This document shows, in pieces, positions 25,204-33,652 of a stretch of DNA of 64,000 nt (within the stretch, counting starts at the first letter, position 1; each line of letters opens with the position of its first letter). The notes below the pieces were generated by a model. It made no database searches, was not told the origin of the DNA, and worked only from the letters and a program-made list of their open reading frames with translations. The stretch comes from JAGOCV01 sp049445855 (GTDB lineage Bacteria; Pseudomonadota; Gammaproteobacteria; Burkholderiales; Burkholderiaceae_C): contig NZ_JBMSDV010000003.1 of assembly GCF_049445855.1 (NCBI RefSeq), positions 620,001-684,000 on the forward strand. Reading direction: 5' to 3'. A program made the translations under genes and the position numbers.

Positions 25204-25474
25204 GGATGATGATGTCCTCAAGGCGGCACGTCTCGGCAATGATGACGTCATACAGGTCAGACAGGAATGCTTCGCTCATGCCGTTGGTGCGCGCAAATTC
25301 GCCGGCGCGCGCCTTGACGATGCCGATGCGCTGCGGCTGCATCATGGCGACGTCGTGCCGCTTCTTGTAGCGTCCGATGTCCTCGCAGCAATCCAGCCGC
25401 GCCTTGAGGACGGCAAGCAGTTGCACATCGATGGCGTCCAGCCTTGCCCGAAGTTGCTGAAGGTCTTCACTCAA
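25196..25474 (-). CDS. Stand-alone chorismate mutase, AroQ type
   Basis: This 92-residue all-helical protein aligns without gaps to the E. coli AroQ mutase domain. R9, R26, K37 and R49 match R11, R28, K39 and R51. Position 82 is Thr (Ser84 in E. coli), position 86 is Glu (Gln88) and the Asp48 equivalent is Gln. AroQ converts chorismate to prephenate; pyruvate-lyase relatives share the fold. The start is a TTG at 25474, chosen because AGGGGA lies six bases upstream and length then matches the family; it overlaps the Bug stop. An ATG at 25516 is the alternative. No signal peptide, so it is cytoplasmic. Confidence 0.8.
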   Translation of the reverse strand: MSEDLQQLRARLDAIDVQLLAVLKARLDCCEDIGRYKKRHDVAMMQPQRIGIVKARAGEFARTNGMSEAFLSDLYDVIIAETCRLEDIIIHG

Positions 25475-26447
25475 CTTTGATCCCCTGAGTCTTGATGATG
25501 TGCGACAACTGGTCATAGTCAGACCTGATGCGCTGCGCAAACGTGGCGGCATCCATGCCGACGGCCTCGTAGCCATGATTCGCCATTTGCCGGCGGATGT
25601 CATCCGATTTTGCGATGGTCGCCAGCAAGCTGGACAGGCGGCTCACGATTTCCGGTGGCATGCCTGCGGGGGCGGCAATGCCGGTCCATACCTCGAGCTC
25701 CAGGCTTGGCAGCCCTGCCTCTGCCAGCGTGGGAAATTCCGGCGCGAGTGGCGTGCGGGTTGCAGCAGTGATGCCCAGCGCCTTGAGTTTTCCTGAAGCG
25801 ACCATGGGCATGGCCGCACCCAGTTGCACGAGCGACACCTGCACTTCATCCGCCAGCATGGCCATGACCACACGCTGGTACGACGGGTACGGGACGTGCA
25901 CAGGCGCGATACCCGCCCTGGCCTTGAAGGTTTCCATCGCGAGGTGACCGATAGTGCCGATACCCGGCGAACCGTAGTTCCACTTCGCACCAGCCGCGCG
26001 CGCAGCGATCCGGAATTCTGCGGCATTGCCCGCAGGCACCTTGTCCGACGCCGCCAGCAGCAGGGGTGCCCTGCAGACCAGGCTCACGGGCATCAGGTCC
26101 TTGAGCGGGTCATAGGGTGTTGCGGGATTCAACAATTTCGCGACCGTCATGTTGCCGTTGATCACGACACCCAGTGTGTGCTGGTCGGTCGACTGCGCCA
26201 CTGCTGCGGTCGCGATGTTGCCGGAAGCGCCCACGCGGTTCTCGACCACGACCGGTTGGCCCAGCGCTTTCGAAAGCGGTTCGGCCAGCGCCCTTGCGAT
26301 GAAATCCGGTGAGGAACCGGGCGGAAAGCCGACGAGCAGTTTCACGGGTTTGAGCGGCCAAGGTTCAGCCGCATGAACACTGGCGACGGAGGTTGCCAAC
26401 GCGCATGAGACAAGTGCGGCCCTGAGGAGTACGGAAGGAGGTTTCAT
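25467..26447 (-). CDS. Bug-family tripartite tricarboxylate transporter receptor
   Basis: This 326-residue periplasmic protein has a signal peptide (LLRAALVSCALATSVASVHA). The Bug motifs are WPLKPVKLLVGFPPGSSPDFIAR, VVVENRVGASGNIA and HVPYPSYQ. Bug receptors bind small carboxylates, amides or aromatic acids and usually feed a TctA/TctB membrane pair; none is adjacent here. CGGAGCC precedes the ATG at 26447. It is the first gene of the operon with chorismate mutase, the dehydratase-like protein and the XRE-cupin regulator, so its ligand may be related to chorismate or prephenate. This last point is inference. Confidence 0.9.
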   Translation of the reverse strand: MKPPSVLLRAALVSCALATSVASVHAAEPWPLKPVKLLVGFPPGSSPDFIARALAEPLSKALGQPVVVENRVGASGNIATAAVAQSTDQHTLGVVINGNMTVAKLLNPATPYDPLKDLMPVSLVCRAPLLLAASDKVPAGNAAEFRIAARAAGAKWNYGSPGIGTIGHLAMETFKARAGIAPVHVPYPSYQRVVMAMLADEVQVSLVQLGAAMPMVASGKLKALGITAATRTPLAPEFPTLAEAGLPSLELEVWTGIAAPAGMPPEIVSRLSSLLATIAKSDDIRRQMANHGYEAVGMDAATFAQRIRSDYDQLSHIIKTQGIKVE

Positions 26448-26608
26448 GAAGGCTCCGGGGTTGAAGATCGGAGCCGATGATGGAAGCGGTGAACGCCTGC
26501 CGCAAGCCTTCACTGGCATGCAACGGGCGCGTGTCGCGGCCTCGTCGTTTCAGTCGGGGCGACTGCGGATGTTGAGCGACAGGGAATCGCAGTTTCCAGC
26601 GATTGTTT
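26448..26608. other. Upstream region of the Bug/chorismate-mutase operon
   Basis: About 160 bases between the Bug start and the small membrane ORF. It must carry the leftward operon promoter and possibly the XRE operator, but I could not identify boxes or a convincing palindrome. Confidence 0.3.
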
Positions 26609-26737
26609 TCACCGGTTGCGCGCGTGGCGCCAGCGGTGGCGCTGCAGCGCCACCAGTTCGACCGCACCCCAGAGCAGGGCCGCAGCGAGCACCAGTGGCC
26701 GCGAGGCGTTGCGTGGACTGAATCGGTTGGATCTCAT
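26609..26737 (-). CDS. Small single-helix membrane protein (42 residues)
   Basis: A 42-codon frame reads MRSNRFSPRNASRP, then a hydrophobic helix LVLAAALLWGAVELVAL, then a basic tail QRHRWRHARNR. Positively charged residues on both ends of one helix are typical of small bacterial membrane proteins. It fills most of the gap between divergent genes. The ribosome binding site (GTGGGAC) is weak. Support is compositional only; function unknown. Confidence 0.4.
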   Translation of the reverse strand: MRSNRFSPRNASRPLVLAAALLWGAVELVALQRHRWRHARNR

Positions 26738-26802
26738 GTCCCACAGCCTATGGCCGTCGTGTGACAAACCGGTGTCATGTTCATGACGTACGCTGTCCGG
26801 TC

Positions 26803-27837
26803 ATGGCTCCAGCCCCCGCGCTCCCCGAACTCAACGCGCTCGAACGCATCATCGAGCTTGGCGCGGGGCACCTCCAGGCGCGCGTGGTGTGTCAGGTGCC
26901 GGTCGATCCGGCGCAGCCGGATGGCGCGCGTCTGCCGGTGTATGCCATCACGCTGGGCAACGCCGCACCGCATGTCCCGGCGGCAGGCTTCTTCGGTGGC
27001 GTTCATGGGCTGGAGCGCATCGGTGCCGAAGTGGTCATTGCCTACCTGCAGAGCCTGGTGATGCGGCTGCGGTGGGACAGCACGCTGCACCGGCAACTCG
27101 AGTCCGTGCGCCTCGTGTTCATGCCCATCGTCAATCCGGTGGGCATGCTGCGCGGTACGCGCGCCAACCCGGCGGGTGTGGACCTGATGCGCAATGCACC
27201 CCTCGACGCCGACGACCGTGTGCCGTGGATGGTGGGCGGACAGCGCACCAGCGCGGGCCTGCCCTGGTACCGGGGGGCGGCCGGCAGCCCCATGGAGCCC
27301 GAGGCGCGTGCCCTGTGCGAACTCGTGCGCGAAGAACTGCTGTCGCGTCCCTTCAGCATTTCCATCGACTGTCATTCGGGATTTGGCGCGCGCGATCGCG
27401 TGTGGTTTCCGTACGCGCACACGCGCACGCCGATCCGCCATCTGGCCGAGTTGCATGCGCTGCAGGACATCTTCGGCCGCGCGCATCCGCTGCATCGCTA
27501 CATCGTCGAACCGCAGAGCGCCCAATACCTGGCACATGGCGATATCTGGGACTACCTGCACCTCGAGGCAGGCGAACGCAGGCAGGGTGGCCCGGTATTC
27601 CTGCCGCTCACGCTGGAAATGGGCTCGTGGATCTGGGTAAAGAAAAACCCGCGGCAACTGTTCTCGCGCCACGGCATCTTCAACCCGCTCATCCGTCACC
27701 GGCAGGAACGCACGCTGCGTGTGCACATGGGCTTGCTGGACTTCATCTCGCGTGCGGCCGCCGGCTGGCGCTTGTGGTCGCCCGATGGCGACGAACGCGC
27801 GCGCCACCATGAGGAGGCCCTGCAGCAATGGTATTGA
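26803..27837 (+). CDS. M14-family zinc carboxypeptidase-like protein (DUF2817-like)
   Basis: This 344-residue protein has the zinc-ligand pattern of M14 peptidases: GGVHGLERIG (HxxE) at about residue 68, SIDCHSGFGARDRV with the third-ligand His near 190, and LTLEMGSW with the catalytic Glu near 275. It probably removes an amino acid or acyl amide from a peptide-like substrate, and relatives include succinylglutamate desuccinylases. No signal peptide is evident. The start at 26803 (MAPAPALPELN) is chosen by fit; the frame opens upstream at 26761. It overlaps the next hydrolase gene by ten bases. Confidence 0.8.
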   Translation: MAPAPALPELNALERIIELGAGHLQARVVCQVPVDPAQPDGARLPVYAITLGNAAPHVPAAGFFGGVHGLERIGAEVVIAYLQSLVMRLRWDSTLHRQLESVRLVFMPIVNPVGMLRGTRANPAGVDLMRNAPLDADDRVPWMVGGQRTSAGLPWYRGAAGSPMEPEARALCELVREELLSRPFSISIDCHSGFGARDRVWFPYAHTRTPIRHLAELHALQDIFGRAHPLHRYIVEPQSAQYLAHGDIWDYLHLEAGERRQGGPVFLPLTLEMGSWIWVKKNPRQLFSRHGIFNPLIRHRQERTLRVHMGLLDFISRAAAGWRLWSPDGDERARHHEEALQQWY

Positions 27838-28604
27838 TGCCTCCTTCCGATCCCGCGCCTTGGATCCTGCTGCGCGGGCTCACGCGCGAAGCCGGGCACT
27901 GGGGCGACTTCCTGCCGCTGCTTGCGCAGGCTGTCGCGCCGCACGCCGTGCATGCCATCGACCTGCCGGGCAACGGCGAACGCTGGCGGGAGCGCAGTCC
28001 TTCGTCGGTCGTGACGCTCATGGAATCCATGCGCGCCACCTTGCGCGAACGCGGCATGGAACCACCGTACCGCCTGCTCGGCCTGTCGCTCGGCGCCATG
28101 GTGTGCGTGGCATGGGCGCAGGCGCATCCGCGGGAAGTGCAGGTTGCCGTTCTGGTGAACACGAGCCTGCGGCCGTTCAGCCCGTTTCACGAACGACTGA
28201 TGCCGCGCTCATGGCCGGTGCTCGCGAAGTTGCTGAAGCCGCGTGCTTCACCGGTGGACGCGGAGAGTGCGATCCTCGAACTCACGAGCACAGTGGTGCG
28301 CAGCGATGTGGAACGTGCGAAGCTCCTCGCGCATTGGGTGGAATTGCGTCAACGGCATCCGGTGTCGCGCGCAAATGCGGTGAGGCAACTGCTGGCTGCC
28401 GCACGCTACCGTGCGCCGTCCGGAGCGCCGCCCGTACCGCTGCTCATCGTCGGAACGCGGGGCGACAGGCTGGTGTCGCCGCGTTGCAGCGAGACACTCG
28501 CAAAACAATGGAGCCGCACGCTGGTGCAGCATGAGGGCGCGGGACACGACTTGCCGCTGGACGACCCCGCGTGGCTGGTGCAGCGCGTCAGAGAATGCGG
28601 TTGA
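27828..28604 (+). CDS. Alpha/beta hydrolase
   Basis: This 258-residue soluble protein of the alpha/beta hydrolase fold has the nucleophile elbow GLSLGAM at about residue 86, an acidic residue in GTRGDRLVSP and a His in GAGHDLPLDDP. The LLRGLTREAGHWGDF and DLPGNGE segments resemble esterases or proline-iminopeptidase-like enzymes; the substrate cannot be told. It overlaps the M14 gene by ten bases, so both are probably expressed together. Its end overlaps the convergent VWA gene by 17 bases. Confidence 0.85.
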   Translation: MVLMPPSDPAPWILLRGLTREAGHWGDFLPLLAQAVAPHAVHAIDLPGNGERWRERSPSSVVTLMESMRATLRERGMEPPYRLLGLSLGAMVCVAWAQAHPREVQVAVLVNTSLRPFSPFHERLMPRSWPVLAKLLKPRASPVDAESAILELTSTVVRSDVERAKLLAHWVELRQRHPVSRANAVRQLLAAARYRAPSGAPPVPLLIVGTRGDRLVSPRCSETLAKQWSRTLVQHEGAGHDLPLDDPAWLVQRVRECG

Positions 28605-29640
28605 ACCACAGCAGCGAGAGCGCTGCCGAAGTCAGTGCGAGCAGCGAGGCGACGAGCGCGAGCAGTCCCGACACTTCGGTTTCGCGCTTCTCCACCGTGA
28701 GCCTGGAGCTCAGCGTCTCGTAGACCTTCTTCAGGTCCGCCGCTGTGCCGGCGTAGTAATAGTCGGCCGCCGTGCGGTTGGCCACGGACTTGAGCGTTTC
28801 CTCATCGAGCCGCACGCGCATGGACCAGCCTTCGAAGCCGATGGTCTCGCCATCAACCGTGCCGATGCCGACCGTGTACACGCGCACACCACGATCGGCC
28901 GCAAGCTTGGCCGCATCCATCGGGTCCACACCGGTCGTGCGCTGCCCATCGGTGAGCATGATGATGGCGGCCGACGTGTACGACCCCGGTGCGACCGGCG
29001 CCACTTCTTTCTTCTCCTGTCCAGCCTTGTCGAGCGACAGACTGCGTGGCCGCCCGCCCGGCGCAAGCGCCGAAATGTCGATGCCGTCGTTGGGAAACAA
29101 CGTCGCCAGCGACACCATGATGCCGTTGCCGGTGGCCGTGCCGCGCTGCAGCTGGAAGCGATCAATGGCGGTGATCAGGTCGTCGCGGCTCGTGGTGGGC
29201 AACTGCGCCACCTGCGCGCTGCCCGCGAAGGCGACGATGCCGACCTTCACGTTGCGCGGCAGGTCGGCGATGAACTGCTTGGCGGCTGCCTGGGCCGCTT
29301 CGAGGCGGCTGGGCTGCACGTCGGTTGCGCGCATGCTGCCCGACACGTCCATCGCCAGCATGATGGTCTGCTGGTTCGACGGCAGCGTGATCACCGCGAG
29401 CGGGCGCGACGCGGCCAGCAGCATCGCCACGATGGAAAGCAGGAACAGGATCGGCGGGATGTGCCGGCGAAAGCCCGCGCCCTTGCCCATGGCTTCGCGC
29501 ACGATGGACAGGCTCGCATAACGCAGCGCCATCTTCTTCTTGCGACGCAGCAGCCACACGTACAGCAACACCAGCAGCGGGATCGCCAGCAGCAGCCACA
29601 GGAACTCGGGCCAGAGGAAATTGACGGGGCTGTTGTTCAT
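28588..29640 (-). CDS. VWA domain membrane protein, BatA-like
   Basis: This 350-residue protein has a membrane helix near the N-terminus (FLWLLLAIPLLVLLYVWLL), a second near residue 60, a VWA domain at about 85-290 with intact metal motif MDVSGSMRATD and MLTDGQRTTG, and a C-terminal helix (LLALVASLLALTSAALSLLWF). This layout is that of BatA/Aerotolerance proteins. It follows the DUF58 and MoxR genes in a leftward operon; the three are commonly found together and thought to form a chaperone-like or envelope assembly system. A BatB/BatC/BatD set is not present. Confidence 0.85.
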   Translation of the reverse strand: MNNSPVNFLWPEFLWLLLAIPLLVLLYVWLLRRKKKMALRYASLSIVREAMGKGAGFRRHIPPILFLLSIVAMLLAASRPLAVITLPSNQQTIMLAMDVSGSMRATDVQPSRLEAAQAAAKQFIADLPRNVKVGIVAFAGSAQVAQLPTTSRDDLITAIDRFQLQRGTATGNGIMVSLATLFPNDGIDISALAPGGRPRSLSLDKAGQEKKEVAPVAPGSYTSAAIIMLTDGQRTTGVDPMDAAKLAADRGVRVYTVGIGTVDGETIGFEGWSMRVRLDEETLKSVANRTAADYYYAGTAADLKKVYETLSSRLTVEKRETEVSGLLALVASLLALTSAALSLLWFNRIL

Positions 29641-29658
29641 AGGCTGTAGCTCGCTTCT

Positions 29659-30627
29659 TCAGGCAACCTTCATGTGTGCAGGCATTCCTGCGCCGCCGGA
29701 CAGTCGGCTCCTGCGCTTGCGCATGTCCACGAATCGCATCAGCGTTTCGGCGAGGTCGTCGCCGGTGGACAGTTCCAGCGCATCCACGCCGGCATTGGTC
29801 AGACCTTCGCGCAGATCGGCTTCGCGTTGGGCGGCGATGCGCGCAAAGCGGCGGCGGAAGCCCGCATCGTGCGTGTCCACCAGCAACTGCTCGCCGGTCT
29901 CCACGTCGCGGATGGGGATGAGGCCAAGATCAGGCAGTTCGAGTTCCAGCGGGTCGAGCAGGCGCACGGCCACGACTTCGTGGCGGCGCGCGAGCAGGCC
30001 GAGCGGCTTGTCCCAGCCGGGCTCGCTGATGAAGTCCGACACCACGAACACGGTGGAGCGGCGCTTCATCATCTGCGCTGCGTTGGTCAACAGGTCCTGC
30101 AGACGCGTGACGCCGATTTCACCGGCAGGCGGCCGCTCCTGCATCGCATGCATCAGGTGCAGCACGTAACGTCGTCCGCTTCGGGGGGGGATGACCTGGT
30201 CTGCGCCGCCGCCGTGCAGGATGGCGCCGACGCGGTTGCCGTGGCGCGTGAGCATGCGCGCCAGCGCGGCGACAAACGCCGACGACACATCGCGTTTGGC
30301 CTGCGTGCCAGAGCCGAAGTCGATCGACGGGCTCAGGTCCAGCAGGAACCAGGCAGCCATCTCGCGGTCTTCGGTGAACACACGCACATGCGGCTGCTGC
30401 AGACGCGCGGTGACGTTCCAGTCGATGTGCCGCACGTCGTCATAGAACTGGTATTCGCGCAGGTCGGCCAGGTCGAGGCCGCCGCCGCGCATCAGCGTGC
30501 GGTAGTCGCCCTGCAGCAGGCCGTCGAGGCGGCGCAGCACCGTCCATTCGAGACGGCGCAGCAACTGCTCCGCGTTCAGCGACGCAGACTCTTCGGCGGG
30601 CTTGAAATCAGGCGGCGAGCTTTTCAT
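29659..30627 (-). CDS. DUF58 domain protein
   Basis: This 322-residue protein carries the DUF58 signature YDDVRHIDWNVTARLQQPHVR at about residues 56-76 and a VWA-like fold segment (FLLDLSPSIDFG, VFVVSDFISEPGW). DUF58 proteins work with MoxR ATPases and VWA proteins. The start at 30627 overlaps the end of the MoxR gene by 20 bases. An eight-base C run (G run on the plus strand, 30183-30190) lies in the coding region, where slippage would shift the frame. Confidence 0.9.
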   Translation of the reverse strand: MKSSPPDFKPAEESASLNAEQLLRRLEWTVLRRLDGLLQGDYRTLMRGGGLDLADLREYQFYDDVRHIDWNVTARLQQPHVRVFTEDREMAAWFLLDLSPSIDFGSGTQAKRDVSSAFVAALARMLTRHGNRVGAILHGGGADQVIPPRSGRRYVLHLMHAMQERPPAGEIGVTRLQDLLTNAAQMMKRRSTVFVVSDFISEPGWDKPLGLLARRHEVVAVRLLDPLELELPDLGLIPIRDVETGEQLLVDTHDAGFRRRFARIAAQREADLREGLTNAGVDALELSTGDDLAETLMRFVDMRKRRSRLSGGAGMPAHMKVA

Positions 30628-31612
30628 GTTCGAGCGGCTTGGCCGGCGGCGACACCTTCGCCATGATCTTCGCGACGATGCCATCGGCCGTGATGCCTTC
30701 GGACATGGCCTCGTAAGACAGCGACAGGCGGTGGCGCAGCACGTCGGGCACCAGGTCCACCATGTCCTCGGGCAGCACGTAGCTGCGGCCGCGCAACAGT
30801 GCGAGTGCGCGCGCACCTTCGACCAGGTTGATGGTGGCGCGCGGGCTGGCGCCGAAGGTGATGAAGCGGCCCAGGTCCTTCAGGCCATGCTTCTCCGGCG
30901 TGCGCGTGGCGGACACGAGGCGCACGGCGTACTGCGCGATCGAAGGGTCCACATACACACGGCGGCACTCGGCCTGCAACGCGGCGAGCTGTTCGGTGGT
31001 CGCCACGGCATTCACATGCACGGCCGGGCCGGTGACGCGCTCGACGATGACGTATTCCTCTTCGTCGGTCGGGTAGTCCACCAGCACCTTCATCATGAAA
31101 CGGTCCACCTGCGCCTCGGGCAACGGGTATGTGCCTTCGGTCTCGATCGGGTTCTGCGTGGCCATGACAAGGAACGGGCTCGGGACCTTGTGCGTCTCGC
31201 CCGCGATGGTGACCTGGCGCTCCTGCATCACTTCCAGCAGCGCGCTCTGCACCTTGGCCGGCGCGCGGTTGATTTCGTCGGCCAGCAGCAGGTTGGCGAA
31301 CACCGGGCCGAGCGAAGTGCTGAAGTCACCTGTCTTCTGGTTGTACAGGCGCGTGCCCACCAGATCGGCCGGCACCAGGTCGGGCGTGAACTGGATGCGT
31401 TTGAAGTTGCCGTGCACCACGTTCGCCAGCGTCTTCACCGTGAGCGTCTTGGCAAGGCCGGGAACGCCCTCCACCAGCAGGTGGCCCTGCGCGAGCATCG
31501 CGACCATCACGCGCTCGAGGAATTTGTCCTGGCCGACGACGACGCGCTTGACCTCATAGAGGATCTGTTCCATCAGGGCGGCGGTGTCGGAGCTGGAGTT
31601 CTGCGGGTCCAT
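30608..31612 (-). CDS. MoxR-family AAA+ ATPase
   Basis: This 334-residue ATPase has Walker A EGVPGLAKT (about residue 50), Walker B NLLLADEINRAPAKVQSALLEVMQE and the sensor region VMATQNPIETEGTYPLPEAQ. These are the classic MoxR motifs. MoxR proteins act as chaperones in assembling metalloenzymes or envelope complexes together with VWA proteins. It is the first gene of the leftward MoxR-DUF58-VWA operon. Confidence 0.93.
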   Translation of the reverse strand: MDPQNSSSDTAALMEQILYEVKRVVVGQDKFLERVMVAMLAQGHLLVEGVPGLAKTLTVKTLANVVHGNFKRIQFTPDLVPADLVGTRLYNQKTGDFSTSLGPVFANLLLADEINRAPAKVQSALLEVMQERQVTIAGETHKVPSPFLVMATQNPIETEGTYPLPEAQVDRFMMKVLVDYPTDEEEYVIVERVTGPAVHVNAVATTEQLAALQAECRRVYVDPSIAQYAVRLVSATRTPEKHGLKDLGRFITFGASPRATINLVEGARALALLRGRSYVLPEDMVDLVPDVLRHRLSLSYEAMSEGITADGIVAKIMAKVSPPAKPLEHEKLAA

Positions 31613-31650
31613 GGATGAAGCCTTGTCGTGTTGGTTTCAGGAAAACGAAA

Positions 31651-32703
31651 TCAGAAGGGTGGCATGCCCGCTGCTGCAGCCGCGTTCTCGATCGGCACAG
31701 CAAAACCGATGCCAATGAAGGTGCGCGCGGATGTTGGGTTCAGGATGGCGGTGACGATGCCCACCACCTCGCCATCCATGGTGACGAGCGGGCCGCCGGA
31801 GTTGCCGGGGTTTGCAGCCGCGTCGAACTGGATCAGGTTGCTCATTTCCTGCTTGCCCTCGGGAGAGCGGAACGAGCGCTTGAGCCCCGAGACAATGCCC
31901 GCTGACGCGGACGGCCCGATGCCGAACGGGAAGCCCACGGCCACCACCTCGTCGCCAGGCGCAAGGTCGGCGGTGGAGCGCATCGTCGCAGCCACGAGGT
32001 CATCGGGAATCTTGTGGGCCTGCAGTACGGCGAGGTCGTTCTCGGGCTGCACGCTGATGATGGACGCGTTGGACTCGGTGCCGTCGGCGAAGGTGACGCG
32101 GATGCGGTCCGCGCCGCTGACCACGTGCAGGTTGGTCAGGATGATGCCCTTGTCCACGATGACCACGCCGGAGCCGACGCCATGCTCGATGTCTTCCGGC
32201 TCGTCGGCTTTCTTCGCTTCCTTGTCGGCGCCGAGGTTGGGCACCTTGGGGCCCGGCTTCGCACCGCGCTCGCCACCTCTTGCGGCCTCACGCGCTGCTT
32301 CGCGCGCGGCGCGGGCCTTGGCGATTTCAGGTGTGTTCTTCACGAAACTCATCACGCGCACCACGGACGGCGCGACGTTGTCGATGGCACGCGTGGCCTG
32401 AGAGGGCAGCACGTGGGTTTCGACGGTGCGCATCACGGCAGCGTCGATGTCTTCCTGTGTGAGGCGGCGCTGGCCGGGCTTGGCGATCGCCAACGACAGG
32501 GTGATGGCCAGCGACAACGCCAGCAGGCCGATGACGGTCCACAGCGTACGTGGCCCGGGAGCGGGCAGCGCCCGGCGCTTTGCCGCGGATAGTTCGGGGG
32601 GGGGCGCTTCGGGCGAGGCGTCCGCGGAGGCAGCCGCGCTGGCGGACTCGCCCGCAGGCGCGCCGCGACGGGAAGAGCTGTAGAAGGCTGGCCTGCTGCG
32701 CAT
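31651..32703 (-). CDS. Membrane-anchored HtrA/S1C-like serine protease without PDZ
   Basis: This 350-residue protein has a Pro/Ala-rich cytoplasmic N-terminus, one membrane helix at about residues 55-77 (LWTVIGLLALSLAITLSLAIA), a charged Ala/Arg-rich linker and a trypsin-like domain. The triad is His in ILTNLHVV, Asp in ENDLAVL and Ser in NPGNSGGPL. No PDZ domain follows, unlike DegP or DegS. The ATG at 32703 has AGAGG about seven bases upstream; a GTG at 32736 is an alternative. A nine-base G/C run at 32596-32604 lies in the N-terminal coding region. Confidence 0.87.
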   Translation of the reverse strand: MRSRPAFYSSSRRGAPAGESASAAASADASPEAPPPELSAAKRRALPAPGPRTLWTVIGLLALSLAITLSLAIAKPGQRRLTQEDIDAAVMRTVETHVLPSQATRAIDNVAPSVVRVMSFVKNTPEIAKARAAREAAREAARGGERGAKPGPKVPNLGADKEAKKADEPEDIEHGVGSGVVIVDKGIILTNLHVVSGADRIRVTFADGTESNASIISVQPENDLAVLQAHKIPDDLVAATMRSTADLAPGDEVVAVGFPFGIGPSASAGIVSGLKRSFRSPEGKQEMSNLIQFDAAANPGNSGGPLVTMDGEVVGIVTAILNPTSARTFIGIGFAVPIENAAAAAGMPPF

Positions 32704-32806
32704 CCGTGACCTCTGCTGGAGTTGGTTTTCCGGCACGGTGTGTACCGTGGTTTCACGGTATCACGGTTTGCCCGACCCTGTACATGGTTCGGGCATCATT
32801 GGGGTT

Positions 32807-33652
32807 ATGTCTCGATGGATCGATAGCCACTGTCATCTGGACGCCCCCGAATTCGACACCGACCGCGCCGCGATGCGCCAGCGCGCCGCCGAAGCCGGCG
32901 TGGTCTGCTGCATTCTTCCGGCGGTGCAGGTGTCCAATTTTGCGACGGTGCGCGAACAGGCGCACCAGTTTGGTGACGCCTATGCGCTGGGCATCCATCC
33001 GCTCTTCACGCCGCGCGCGCAGGAGGCCGACATCGACACGCTGGCCGCGGAACTCGACCGCCACCTGGACGACCCGCGGCTTGTCGCCATCGGCGAGATC
33101 GGCCTCGACCATTTCGTCGAAGGACTGGACCGCGACCGGCAGGAATGGTTCTACCGCGAACAGCTCAAGCTGGCGCGCGACCGCGACCTGCCTGTCATCC
33201 TGCATGTGCGTCGCTCGGCCGACCGCCTGCTCAAGGGCTTGCGCGACATCGGTTCGGGCTCGCACGCGTGGCATGGCATCGCGCATGCGTTCAACGGCAG
33301 CGACCAGCAGGCGCAGGCCTTCCTGGACATGGGCTTCAAACTGGGCTTCGGCGGTGCGTTCACACACGAAAGGGCACTGCAGTTGCGGCGGCTGGCGACC
33401 GGACTGCCGCTGACGGCCATCGTGCTGGAGACGGACGCACCCGACATTCCGCCTGCATGGCTCTACCGCACGGCCGCCGAGCGCGAGGCCGGCCAGCCTC
33501 AGGGCCGCAATGAGCCGGCTCAGTTGCCGCGCATTGCGCAGGTGCTGGCCGACCTGCGCGGCATCACCGTGGGAGAAATAGCCGACGCGGTCTGGCATAA
33601 CACACTGGCCGCCGTGCCGCGACTGTCGTCGGTGCCGGGGGTGGTGGCGTGA
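32807..33652 (+). CDS. TatD-family metal-dependent hydrolase
   Basis: This 281-residue TIM-barrel protein has the TatD metal motif DSHCHLDAPEF at the N-terminus, GIHPLF, AIGEIGLDHF, LPVILHVRRS and ETDAPDIPP. The metal-binding His, Glu and Asp are all in place. TatD proteins are DNases or D-aminoacyl/deoxyribonucleotide-processing enzymes with roles in DNA repair. It overlaps the glycosylase gene by GTGA, which fits a shared DNA-repair context. Confidence 0.9.
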   Translation: MSRWIDSHCHLDAPEFDTDRAAMRQRAAEAGVVCCILPAVQVSNFATVREQAHQFGDAYALGIHPLFTPRAQEADIDTLAAELDRHLDDPRLVAIGEIGLDHFVEGLDRDRQEWFYREQLKLARDRDLPVILHVRRSADRLLKGLRDIGSGSHAWHGIAHAFNGSDQQAQAFLDMGFKLGFGGAFTHERALQLRRLATGLPLTAIVLETDAPDIPPAWLYRTAAEREAGQPQGRNEPAQLPRIAQVLADLRGITVGEIADAVWHNTLAAVPRLSSVPGVVA

